Source: Gemmatimonadota bacterium
Lineage (GTDB): Bacteria > Gemmatimonadota > Gemmatimonadetes > Palauibacterales > Palauibacteraceae
Reading direction: 5' to 3'
Assembly: GCA_023554245.1 (NCBI GenBank)
Contig: JAMJQL010000067.1
Location: forward strand, 1 to 34,871
DNA: 34,871 bases
Under the pieces are notes generated by a model that saw only the letters and a list, made by a program, of their open reading frames with translations, ran no database searches and had not been told where the DNA came from. Both the position numbers and the translations under genes were made by a program. Positions 16,560-24,140 of the stretch are shown here, in pieces (position 1 is the stretch's first letter; every line of letters begins with the position of its first letter).

Positions 16560-17716
16560 ACCTTCTCGAGGACCTCGAGCACGAAGTCCAGGTGTTCATC
16601 CGTGTGCGTCGCCATGTAGCTGGTCCGGAGACGACAGCCACCCTCGGGCACCGCAGGAGGAACTACCGGGTTGGTGAACACTCCCGCGTCGAGAATCTCG
16701 CGCCAGACCTTGAAGGTCAGGTCCATGGGTCCGATCAGGATCGGGATGATCGGCGTCTGAGTGGGGCCGATCTCGAATCCGAGCGCGGTCAGCTCGGTCA
16801 TCATGCGCCTCGTGTTCTTCCAGAGTCGCTCGCGTCTATCAGGCTCCGTGCGGATGATCTCGAGAGCCGCCCGCACCGTGGCCACGGCCGAGGGTGGCAT
16901 GCTGGCACTGAAGATCTCCGTGCGCGCGTGATTGCGCAGGTAATCGATGACGATGTCGTCGCCGGCTACGAAGCCGCCGATCGAGGCGAGCGACTTCGAG
17001 AACGTACCCGTGATCAGATCGACCTCGTCGGTCAGTCCGAAATGCGCGGCCGTCCCCTCGCCATTCGGCCCGAGCACGCCCAGCGAGTGAGCATCATCGA
17101 CCATGAGGACCGCATTGTACTTCTTCACGAGCGGAACGAGTTCAGGCAGGTTCGCGATGTCCCCTTCCATGCTGTAGACGCCGTCCACTGCGACGAGTTT
17201 TCCCCGTCCCTCGTCGGTATCTCGCAACTGGGCTTCGAGGTGCGCGTAGTCCTCGTGTCGGAATCGCCGGGTCTCGCCGAAGCTCAACCGGGCCCCATCC
17301 TGAATGCATGCATGATCCAGCTTGTCCAGATACGCGGTGTCGCTCCGACCCACGAGCGCGCTGACGACACCGAGGTTGGTCTGGTAGCCGGTGCTGAATA
17401 CGAGCGCGGCCTCCTTACCGGTGAACTCGGCGAGCTCCTCCTCGAGCATGTCGTGAATGTCGAGGTTCCCGTTCAGGAAGCGGCTTCCGGTGTTACCGCT
17501 TCCATAGGTCTCGAGTGCGACGCGCGCGGCTTCGAGGATTTTCGGATGGTGCGTGAGGCCCATGTAGTTGTTCGAACCGATCATCACCTTCCGATGACCG
17601 TCGATCACCACCTCCGTGTCCTGCGACTCCGTGATCTTCTGGAAATAGGGGTACATGCCCGCAGCGCGGGCCTCACGCGCGGCGGTGAATGCGGCGCACT
17701 TGTCGAAGAGGTGCAT
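16535..17716 (-). CDS. spt: serine palmitoyltransferase (alpha-oxoamine synthase family)
   Basis: This 393-residue PLP enzyme would condense L-serine with a long-chain acyl thioester to give 3-ketosphinganine, the first step of sphingolipid synthesis. Visible residues are SNNYMGLTHHP, the PLP-stacking His135 in KLDHACIQDGA, VDDAHS (Asp207/208 and His210), and the Schiff-base lysine Lys241 in GTFSKSLAS. The ATG at 17716 has GGAGG 9 bases upstream; a longer frame to 17815 adds only low-complexity residues. Related family members are KBL (glycine) and BioF (alanine). The following GNAT, SDR and PAP2 genes favour the serine/acyl reaction, and no biotin or threonine gene is near. It is the first gene of the operon. 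No acyl carrier protein gene accompanies it. Confidence 0.87.
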   Translation of the reverse strand: MHLFDKCAAFTAAREARAAGMYPYFQKITESQDTEVVIDGHRKVMIGSNNYMGLTHHPKILEAARVALETYGSGNTGSRFLNGNLDIHDMLEEELAEFTGKEAALVFSTGYQTNLGVVSALVGRSDTAYLDKLDHACIQDGARLSFGETRRFRHEDYAHLEAQLRDTDEGRGKLVAVDGVYSMEGDIANLPELVPLVKKYNAVLMVDDAHSLGVLGPNGEGTAAHFGLTDEVDLITGTFSKSLASIGGFVAGDDIVIDYLRNHARTEIFSASMPPSAVATVRAALEIIRTEPDRRERLWKNTRRMMTELTALGFEIGPTQTPIIPILIGPMDLTFKVWREILDAGVFTNPVVPPAVPEGGCRLRTSYMATHTDEHLDFVLEVLEKVCTKYGVL

Positions 17717-17993
17717 CCGGTGCGTCCTCCGGAGGGGTTCTCGTGGCCGGGCCGCTCCCCGCGGAGAGCCCCGATCCGACTCGCAGAAGCTACCCGAGCG
17801 CTTCGGACCCGGCAAGAAACGTCAGTTCGAAGAATGGCGGAGACTTCCGAGTCGACTGGGGGTTTCCCTCGGTGGTTCGATGCCAGCCGGAGATGCGGGT
17901 CGGCGCTTGCCCGCGAGCCGTTCGAAGAGCATCCTCCGCGGCGTGAGAAAGGTCGATACACGCGCTCAGGAACTCGTCTCCCTGCTGATCCCG

Positions 17994-19049
17994 ATGATCC
18001 GCCGGACGGCGCTTTGCGTCCTTGTTGTAGCGGCCCTCGGCGCCTGCGCGTCGAGCTCCTCCGGCGATCCGGAACTGGCACCTCCGGCAACGACTCAGAA
18101 GCCCACGGCGCCCGAAAAGGCCCCCGCGCCCGATGATTCCAGCCTGGATGCCGCCCTGCGGGATGCGGAAGACCTGCGTGCCATGGCAGCGGCGGCCAGA
18201 GCCTCGGAAGCCGATCGTCCCCGGTCGATACTGCCGTTCGGCGTGACTTGGGCGCCAGCGGCACAGGAAGGATCGGCGTTCGGCATTCGGGTGCTCGAAC
18301 GACCCTCCGGTCGCAAGCCCGAATCGATTTCGGGAGAGTTCGCGAGTCTTCCCGTGCGCTTCGGCAGACTGGACGGGCACTGGTTCGGACTCGCGGCCGT
18401 ACCGATCGACACGGAGGGACGTCAGGACCTTCAGCTGCGATTCGAGTTCGACGACGGCTCCACGCACGAGCAGACGGTGCCGATTTCGGTCAGCTCGCGA
18501 GTCTTCCAGAAGTCTCAGCTCACGGTGGCGCCGAAGTACTCCTCGCCATCCGCCGAAGCGATGGAGAGGATTCGAGACGAGCGGGCACTGGTTCGATCCG
18601 TTCTGGATACCGCCAGTGCCGAATGGCTGATCGACACCGCGTTCCGTGCACCCCGTCCGCTGGAAGTGACGAGTCCCTACGGCGTCGAGCGGGTGTTCAA
18701 CGGCGAGCTTCGAAGCCGTCACACCGGCCTCGATCTAAAGGGAGCTCCCGGAGAACCGGTTCGCGCCGCAGCCCGCGGCCGGGTGATGATCGCGCGTGAT
18801 CTCTACTTCTCGGGAAATGGCGTCTACCTCGATCATGGTCGGGGCGTGTACACCGGCTATTTCCACCTGTCCCGAATCCTGGTGGAGGAGGGGGAGATGT
18901 TGGAAGCCGGACAGATTGTGGGCGAAGTCGGGGCGACGGGTCGGGTGACGGGACCGCACCTCCACTGGTCGCTCTGGGTCGGGGGAACGAGCCTGGACGC
19001 GGGCAGCCTGCTGGAGATGTCGGTGCCGGTCGCAATCGAGACTCCTTGA
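17994..19049 (+). CDS. M23 (LytM) metallopeptidase lipoprotein
   Basis: The 351-residue protein has a lipoprotein signal (MIRRTALCVLVVAALGAC, Cys18), a Pro/Ala-rich spacer, a beta domain (about 80-200) and a C-terminal M23 domain. The zinc site looks complete: SRHTGLDLKG (HxxxD) and GPHLHWSLW (HxH). It is therefore likely an active peptidoglycan endopeptidase, not a degenerate EnvC/NlpD activator. The frame stays open upstream to 17655, but the ATG at 17994 is chosen because it starts exactly at the signal peptide. The 277-base gap to the divergent spt gene must hold both promoters, although I could not define them. The patatin gene follows after 78 bases on the same strand. Confidence 0.9.
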   Translation: MIRRTALCVLVVAALGACASSSSGDPELAPPATTQKPTAPEKAPAPDDSSLDAALRDAEDLRAMAAAARASEADRPRSILPFGVTWAPAAQEGSAFGIRVLERPSGRKPESISGEFASLPVRFGRLDGHWFGLAAVPIDTEGRQDLQLRFEFDDGSTHEQTVPISVSSRVFQKSQLTVAPKYSSPSAEAMERIRDERALVRSVLDTASAEWLIDTAFRAPRPLEVTSPYGVERVFNGELRSRHTGLDLKGAPGEPVRAAARGRVMIARDLYFSGNGVYLDHGRGVYTGYFHLSRILVEEGEMLEAGQIVGEVGATGRVTGPHLHWSLWVGGTSLDAGSLLEMSVPVAIETP

Positions 19050-19127
19050 GTCGAGAGCCTCCCGCTTGCCCCTTCCGGTAGTGCCGGTCACTTTCCCGTT
19101 CCGAATTCACCTACACGGCGAAGCACT

Positions 19128-20771
19128 ATGACCAGGATCGCACTCGTACTTGGTGGCGGCGTCTCTCTCGGCTCCTACATCGGCGGTGCCGTTACCGAGA
19201 TTCTCGAGGCCCTTTCCCGAAACGAGACGGGCGGGCCCGTCAGGATCCACGTGATCACGGGCGGATCCGCCGGCGCGCTCAACGCGGGACTGGCCGCCCG
19301 GGCCCTGGCCGTGAATCCCGCGGTCGTCCCCTGGATCGAAAAGGCCTGGGTCGAAGCGGCGGATGCGCGACAGCTCCTGAATCCCGGCCGGACGAATCGG
19401 CTGGGAGCGCTGGACGCTACGGTGCTGGACGATCTCTCGCGCGCGCTGATCACGGCCGATCCGGCCTCCGACGATGCGGTCTCCGCCTCCCTGGGGACGC
19501 CGCTGCGTGTAGGAATCACGCTCTCGAGCCTGCACGGCGTGCGATACGACTTCCGCTACGGGTTCCTGAACGTGCCGGACCGTGCCTACGGCACGCGCAC
19601 CTACTCCGACTCGATGGAATTCGAGCTGCCGGCCGGCATCGGCCCGAAGCACGAGAGCTGGGAGCGGCTTCGGTCTGCAGCCGTAGCATCGGCGGCGTTT
19701 CCCTTCGCCTTTCCGCCTCGGCAGCTGGAACGGGCTCGCGCAGATTACCCGGGTGCCCGACTCGCCGACGGCGAGGACCCCCTCCGGATGTGGTACGTGG
19801 ACGGCGGACTGTTCGACGCGGCGCCTCTCGGGCTCGCCAAAGACCTGGTCGAGCGGGACGCGGATTACCGGTCGCAGGACTGGCGGTTCATCGTCGTCGA
19901 GCCCTCCCTGCGCAGCACGGGCACGGAGCACGGGCCTCCATCGGGAACCCCCGATTCGGTCTCATCGCTGGCGCAACACCTCGCCGGCGCGGTGCTCGGG
20001 CAGGGTGCCGCCCAGGACTGGATCCGGGCGAACGAGCTCAACGCCCGACTGGAGATTCTGGAGGCATTGCTCAAGCGCCTGCCCGAAATGGACGATCGAA
20101 TCACGGACCCCGAAGAGCTCATGCTGGGTCGATACATCGGCGAGCTCGCCGAGCGGGTGGCCGAGATGAACGTCACGGCGGACCCCACGGGTCGGCTGGC
20201 GCACGGGCCCGATCCGGCCGGTGACTTCCTGGATCGGAACATGGATCGGATCGAGGCCGATCCGAGGTACGCCGAGGTGCTCGCTTCGGCGGACGCACGG
20301 GCGGGTCGCTCCCGACTCGCCAAGCTGATCTTCGTTCTCGAGGCAGCCAGCGGGTTGAGGGACAAGGACATCATGCGCCTCTACCTGGTTGCTCCCGAGT
20401 CCGATCGGGAGCTTGCCGGCGACTATCTCGGAGGATTCGGAGGGTTCCTGCATCGAGATTGGCGTGCGCACGATTTCGCGGCCGGCAGACGGGACGCGCA
20501 CCGGATGGTCGAGTCGAGCCTGTCGGACGTCATCCGCTACCGGCCGGCCGATCCCTCCGTTTACGAGGTCGCGGAGATCGCACCTTCGTGGAATGGAGTT
20601 CCGGCCGAGAGTCGCAGGCGGGTCGAGGCGGCGGTGGCAGCCGAAGCCGATCGCCTGATCGCGGAGTTCGAGCCGGGTGCCGTCGCGTCGGCTCTCGGCT
20701 GGGCATGGAAGCCCGTGGTTCGACGTTGGATCACGGCGCGGGGGATGCGGGCCATCTCCGAGGCCAGTTGA
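19128..20771 (+). CDS. patatin-like phospholipase/acylhydrolase
   Basis: This is a 547-residue protein. The N-terminal patatin domain has the oxyanion loop LGGGVSLG (about 8-15), the nucleophile Ser47 in GGSAG, and the catalytic Asp225 in DGG (VDGGLFD). Together they give the Ser-Asp dyad of patatins, which cleave acyl groups from phospholipids or other lipids. The C-terminal 250 residues have no motif I recognise and make the protein longer than a minimal patatin. No signal peptide is visible, so it may be cytosolic or secreted by another route. The nearby upstream M23 gene and the sphingolipid operon suggest an envelope-lipid neighbourhood, but no direct functional link can be shown. Confidence 0.9.
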   Translation: MTRIALVLGGGVSLGSYIGGAVTEILEALSRNETGGPVRIHVITGGSAGALNAGLAARALAVNPAVVPWIEKAWVEAADARQLLNPGRTNRLGALDATVLDDLSRALITADPASDDAVSASLGTPLRVGITLSSLHGVRYDFRYGFLNVPDRAYGTRTYSDSMEFELPAGIGPKHESWERLRSAAVASAAFPFAFPPRQLERARADYPGARLADGEDPLRMWYVDGGLFDAAPLGLAKDLVERDADYRSQDWRFIVVEPSLRSTGTEHGPPSGTPDSVSSLAQHLAGAVLGQGAAQDWIRANELNARLEILEALLKRLPEMDDRITDPEELMLGRYIGELAERVAEMNVTADPTGRLAHGPDPAGDFLDRNMDRIEADPRYAEVLASADARAGRSRLAKLIFVLEAASGLRDKDIMRLYLVAPESDRELAGDYLGGFGGFLHRDWRAHDFAAGRRDAHRMVESSLSDVIRYRPADPSVYEVAEIAPSWNGVPAESRRRVEAAVAAEADRLIAEFEPGAVASALGWAWKPVVRRWITARGMRAISEAS

Positions 20772-20787
20772 TCGAATCGTCGCACTC

Positions 20788-20814
20788 GGGCGCCGCGGAC
20801 CGTCGCCGGCGCCC
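20788..20814. terminator. GC-rich hairpin between convergent genes
   Basis: GGGCGCCG (20788-20795) pairs perfectly with CGGCGCCC (20807-20814) around an 11-base loop. It sits in the 48-base gap between the patatin stop (20771) and the aconitase-family stop (20820). There is no T run on either strand, so it is a weak candidate for a bidirectional terminator or an mRNA 3-prime stabiliser. Confidence 0.35.
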
Positions 20815-20819
20815 GGCCC

Positions 20820-22829
20820 TCAGTTGGATCCGCCGGGCTCGAATCCGGTCAACTTCCCGGCGAATGCCGATGCCAGCACCGTGAACGGACTCGCGAGATA
20901 GACTTTGCCGGGACCGCTTCGTCCCGGGAAATTGCGGTTGATCGAGCTCACGGTCACCTGGTCGGGAGTCCCGCTCACACCCGGCCCCGCGTTGATGCAG
21001 GCCCCGCAGCCCGGGGCGAGAACCCGGATCCCCGATTCGACGAATCGGTCGTGCCATCCCTGCTCGTGCGCGAACTTCTCGACATCGAGCGAACCGTACT
21101 GCAGGTACGCCTCCACGCTCTCGGCCACGCGGAGACCTTTCGCCAGGGCCGCATCGACGACACGAAAGGCCATCTCCACGTCATCCCGCTTCGCACCCGT
21201 GCAGGAGCCGGCATAGACGATGTTCACCGGAACGTCCCCTACCTCGGCGATGCTGACGCCGTTTCCGGGATCTCCGGGCGTGGCCACCATCGGAGTCAGG
21301 GAAGAGGCGTCGATCGTCATCGTCCACTCGTATCCGGCGCCGGGATCGCTCTCGAGGCCGGTCACGAGCCGCTCCGCTTCCGCGCGGTCCATCCCGCGTC
21401 GTTCGACCAGGAAATCGACAGTCTTCGCGTCGGGCGCCACGATACCCGTGAAGCCGCCGACTTCAGCCGCCATGTTCGTCATCGTGGCGCGTTCGTCGAC
21501 GCTGAGCGCCCGAACTGCCTCTCCGCCGTACTCGAGAATCTTGCCGATCGCCTCTCCGTCCCGGACGTAGGGATGGCGGAGAATCTCCAGCATCAGGTCC
21601 TTGGCGGTGACGCCCGGTGCAAGACGACCGGTGACCTCCACTCTCACCGACGCCGGCACGCGCAGGCGGACGTCGCGAGTGGTCCAGCTGTTGACGATCG
21701 CGGTCGTCCCCACCCCGAAGGCTACACACCCGATCGCACCTGAATGCGGCGTATGCGAGTCACTGCCGACGATCACCTGCCCGGGCAGCGCGTACTCGTC
21801 CAGCATCTTCACGTGACAGATCGCCTCGCTGCCCACCCGGTCCGGAAGCTCGCCATGCAGGCGGACTCCCTGCTCGGCAGCGAATTCCCGCTGGCGGTCG
21901 TGCAGTCCATGCGCCGCATCCAGCAGGCCGAGCTTGATCTTCTCCTCGCTGATCACCTGGTCGAGAAACGCCAGATGGTCTCGGAAGAACAGGACGGTGT
22001 CCCGGTCCGCTATGGGCGCACCCGTGCCGGCGAACTCCTCCCAGAAGGTGGAGGCCATCGGGGTCACGTACTCGTGGCTGAAACGAAGGTCGCACCGCAC
22101 GAACCCCTCGTCGCCCGGCTTCACCGCCGCAACGCCCACTTCGTCCGTCGCCAGGTCGGTGACCCAGTGGCGAGCGAGGATCTTCTCGGCGACGGTCATC
22201 GCACGGTTCTCATCGGTGATGACGGCCGGTACCTGGACGAGTCCCTTCAGCCTGGCGACTGCGTAGTCCAGCAGTCCCCCGTACTCGATGATGTCGCGCT
22301 GTATCTGCCCCGCGTCTCCGATGAACGTCTCGAGCGGGATCTCCTCGCCGCTCCGAATCCGGTCGATGACCGAGAAATCGGTCGTCGTCAGTATCCCGAG
22401 GTTCTCGCAATTCTCGCGATAGATCCGCTCGATGTTCTCGGCGATCACCACGCGGATGCCGGCCGCCCTCTCGGCATAGGGAGAGGCTTCGCGGCTCGAG
22501 CCTTTTCCCCGACGCTTGCCGGAGACCGCCGCGACGAAACCCCCGCCGATCACGTCGCCCTTGCCGATCGGCTGTTCGCCGTCGCAGCGAAGGCCCACGT
22601 AGGGATACTGCCCGAGTGTCTCGTCGTAGTAGTAGCAGACCCAGGCGGGCGTGATCTCGTCGGTGGATATGTTGTCACGCAGCGGAATCGAGGGATCCCA
22701 CTCCAGATCCTCGCCTGCGAGCTGGCGGCGGATCAGCTCCGGATCCTCTGTCAGGAAGAGGATCCGACCGGACAACCGGACCGTAGATGGCCGTTTCTTC
22801 ACTTCGCGGGCGAGCAATGTGTCGAGCAT
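20820..22829 (-). CDS. single-chain aconitase/isopropylmalate dehydratase superfamily enzyme with N-terminal swivel domain
   Basis: This is a 669-residue [4Fe-4S] hydro-lyase. The N-terminal 200 residues are the swivel (LeuD-like) domain, seen as NISTDEITPA (about 53-62) and GKGSSRE (about 108-114). The catalytic LeuC-like domain follows, with SDSHTPHSGA and LSVDERATMTNMAAEVGGFTG. The three cluster cysteines are present: Cys543 in GSCTG, then Cys608 and Cys611 in PGCGAC. Domain order is therefore swivel first, as in AcnB but without its HEAT domain and opposite to AcnA. Substrate may be citrate/isocitrate, isopropylmalate, homocitrate or methylcitrate; the sequence does not decide. It is transcribed alone, divergent from ygfZ. 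ATG at 22829 has GGGGA upstream. Confidence 0.85.
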   Translation of the reverse strand: MLDTLLAREVKKRPSTVRLSGRILFLTEDPELIRRQLAGEDLEWDPSIPLRDNISTDEITPAWVCYYYDETLGQYPYVGLRCDGEQPIGKGDVIGGGFVAAVSGKRRGKGSSREASPYAERAAGIRVVIAENIERIYRENCENLGILTTTDFSVIDRIRSGEEIPLETFIGDAGQIQRDIIEYGGLLDYAVARLKGLVQVPAVITDENRAMTVAEKILARHWVTDLATDEVGVAAVKPGDEGFVRCDLRFSHEYVTPMASTFWEEFAGTGAPIADRDTVLFFRDHLAFLDQVISEEKIKLGLLDAAHGLHDRQREFAAEQGVRLHGELPDRVGSEAICHVKMLDEYALPGQVIVGSDSHTPHSGAIGCVAFGVGTTAIVNSWTTRDVRLRVPASVRVEVTGRLAPGVTAKDLMLEILRHPYVRDGEAIGKILEYGGEAVRALSVDERATMTNMAAEVGGFTGIVAPDAKTVDFLVERRGMDRAEAERLVTGLESDPGAGYEWTMTIDASSLTPMVATPGDPGNGVSIAEVGDVPVNIVYAGSCTGAKRDDVEMAFRVVDAALAKGLRVAESVEAYLQYGSLDVEKFAHEQGWHDRFVESGIRVLAPGCGACINAGPGVSGTPDQVTVSSINRNFPGRSGPGKVYLASPFTVLASAFAGKLTGFEPGGSN

Positions 22830-22852
22830 AGTGCGTCCCCGTTGACGGAAGC

Positions 22853-22870
22853 TCCCGGGCTCGCCCGGGA
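22853..22870. promoter_or_regulatory. perfect 18-bp palindrome in the divergent promoter region
   Basis: TCCCGGGC and GCCCGGGA flank a 2-base centre (TC). The site is 24 bases upstream of the aconitase-family ATG and 58 bases upstream of the ygfZ ATG. A spacing this close to both genes fits an operator shared by both, or an mRNA leader hairpin. High GC makes chance more likely than usual. Confidence 0.4.
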
Positions 22871-22927
22871 TGCGAACCCGGCGGCCCCGCCCGCGCGCGG
22901 CGGCTCCGCCGGAAGGCCGCCCAATCT

Positions 22928-24028
22928 ATGAACGCCGGCGATCGCCTGCGAGTCGATCTCGCGTCCGATCCGCCGACAGACCATCTTCGAGCCTTCGATC
23001 CGGAGTCTTCGACGGGAGTGACCTTGAGTTCCAGCGCACCGCGCGGTTTCGAGCAACCGGCCACCCTGGCTCCCGTCCTGCTTTACAGGGACCGGGCGCG
23101 TAATGTGTGGCAGGTCTCGGGCGATCGGGCGATCGACGCCCTGAACGGGCTGCTCACGAACGACCTCCGCGGGCCGGAACCCGGGTCGGTGATCCCCTGT
23201 CTCGCGCTGACGCCGAAGGGTCGCCCTCTGGCCGATCTGCAGGTCTGGAAACGGAGCATCGAGTCCGGGCCGTTGATGCTCGACATACCCGGGGCGGGTG
23301 AGGAGGCGCTCCGGGAACACTTCGGCCGATACCTGCCGCCCCGCTTCGCGAAGATCGCTGCGCTCGAGGAGGCTGCGGTGATGAGAATACTGGGCTCCGC
23401 CGCGTCTGCCGCCCTGGCCGAAGTCCTCGGCGTGGAGTCGCCGCTTCCGCCCGCCGGGCGCATCACGGAATTCCGATTCGAATCCGGGATCGTCCTCGTT
23501 GCGGGGCGGGCGGAGAGTGAGGGCGGCGGATGGGATCTTCTCGCAACTCATGACGCCGATCTGGTCGAGTCGGCTCTGGCCGCGGCCGCGGAGTCCGCAG
23601 GCGGTCGTTCGATCTCACACGAGACCTGGGAGACGATGCGGATCGAGCGCGGCACCCCTCGCTACGGAGTCGACTACGGGCTCGAGAATCTTCCCCAGGA
23701 GACCGGACTGACCGAGCGTATGGTCAGCTTCGAAAAGGGCTGTTACACCGGCCAGGAAGTGGTCGCTCGCATCCACTACCGGGGCCACGTGAATCGCCGC
23801 CTCGTGGGTCTCGTGCGCGCCGGCGAGACACCGATCGCGATCGGCACGGAGCTCTTCGACGGTGACCGGCGGGTGGGCGGTGTGTCCAGCGCGACTACGT
23901 CGCCGGAATTCGGCTCCATTGCCCTCGGGATGGTGCGCCGCGAAGTAGAGCCGGGAGACAGACTGTCGACGTCCGCCGGAGGCGCCCGTACGATCGAGGT
24001 GCGCACGCTCCCCTTTACGCATCAGTAA
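22928..24028 (+). CDS. ygfZ: YgfZ/GcvT-domain folate-binding protein (Fe-S cluster maintenance)
   Basis: This 366-residue protein has the YgfZ signature KGCYTGQE, followed by RIHYRGHVNRRL. The GcvT-like fold begins at about residue 55 (RNVWQVSGDRAIDALNGLLTNDL). YgfZ/IbaG-family proteins bind folate and are needed for assembly or repair of certain [4Fe-4S] enzymes. The first 45 or so residues do not look like the family, so the true start may be downstream, although the ATG at 22928 is the first good candidate. It is divergent from the Fe-S aconitase-family gene 98 bases away, which supports an iron-sulfur role and possibly shared control. Confidence 0.85.
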   Translation: MNAGDRLRVDLASDPPTDHLRAFDPESSTGVTLSSSAPRGFEQPATLAPVLLYRDRARNVWQVSGDRAIDALNGLLTNDLRGPEPGSVIPCLALTPKGRPLADLQVWKRSIESGPLMLDIPGAGEEALREHFGRYLPPRFAKIAALEEAAVMRILGSAASAALAEVLGVESPLPPAGRITEFRFESGIVLVAGRAESEGGGWDLLATHDADLVESALAAAAESAGGRSISHETWETMRIERGTPRYGVDYGLENLPQETGLTERMVSFEKGCYTGQEVVARIHYRGHVNRRLVGLVRAGETPIAIGTELFDGDRRVGGVSSATTSPEFGSIALGMVRREVEPGDRLSTSAGGARTIEVRTLPFTHQ

Positions 24029-24045
24029 AGCGATAACGGCCTCGA

Positions 24046-24074
24046 TTGTCATTTCCCGGCAGTCCCCATAGTTT
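24046..24074 (+). promoter_or_regulatory. candidate promoter of the 2-oxoacid dehydrogenase operon
   Basis: TTGTCA (24046-24051) and TAGTTT (24069-24074) are spaced by 17 bases in the locally AT-richer gap between ygfZ and E1alpha. A start near 24081 would give a 60-base leader. The match is partial in both boxes. Confidence 0.3.
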
Positions 24075-24140
24075 CGCCCTTCGCCAGAGATTCAGTCCCA
24101 CGAACTCGGCCCGGTCCCGGCCGCGTTCACTCGAGAGGTC

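Noticed and set aside
17717-17815. N-terminal extension of the serine palmitoyltransferase by 33 residues
   Set aside because: The extension is Arg/Pro/Gly-rich and unlike the family, whereas the ATG at 17716 has a GGAGG site at proper distance.
16592-18136. A 514-codon open frame on the plus strand
   Set aside because: It is antisense to the serine palmitoyltransferase gene and crosses into the M23 leader. No family motif is visible, so it is treated as a GC-driven shadow.
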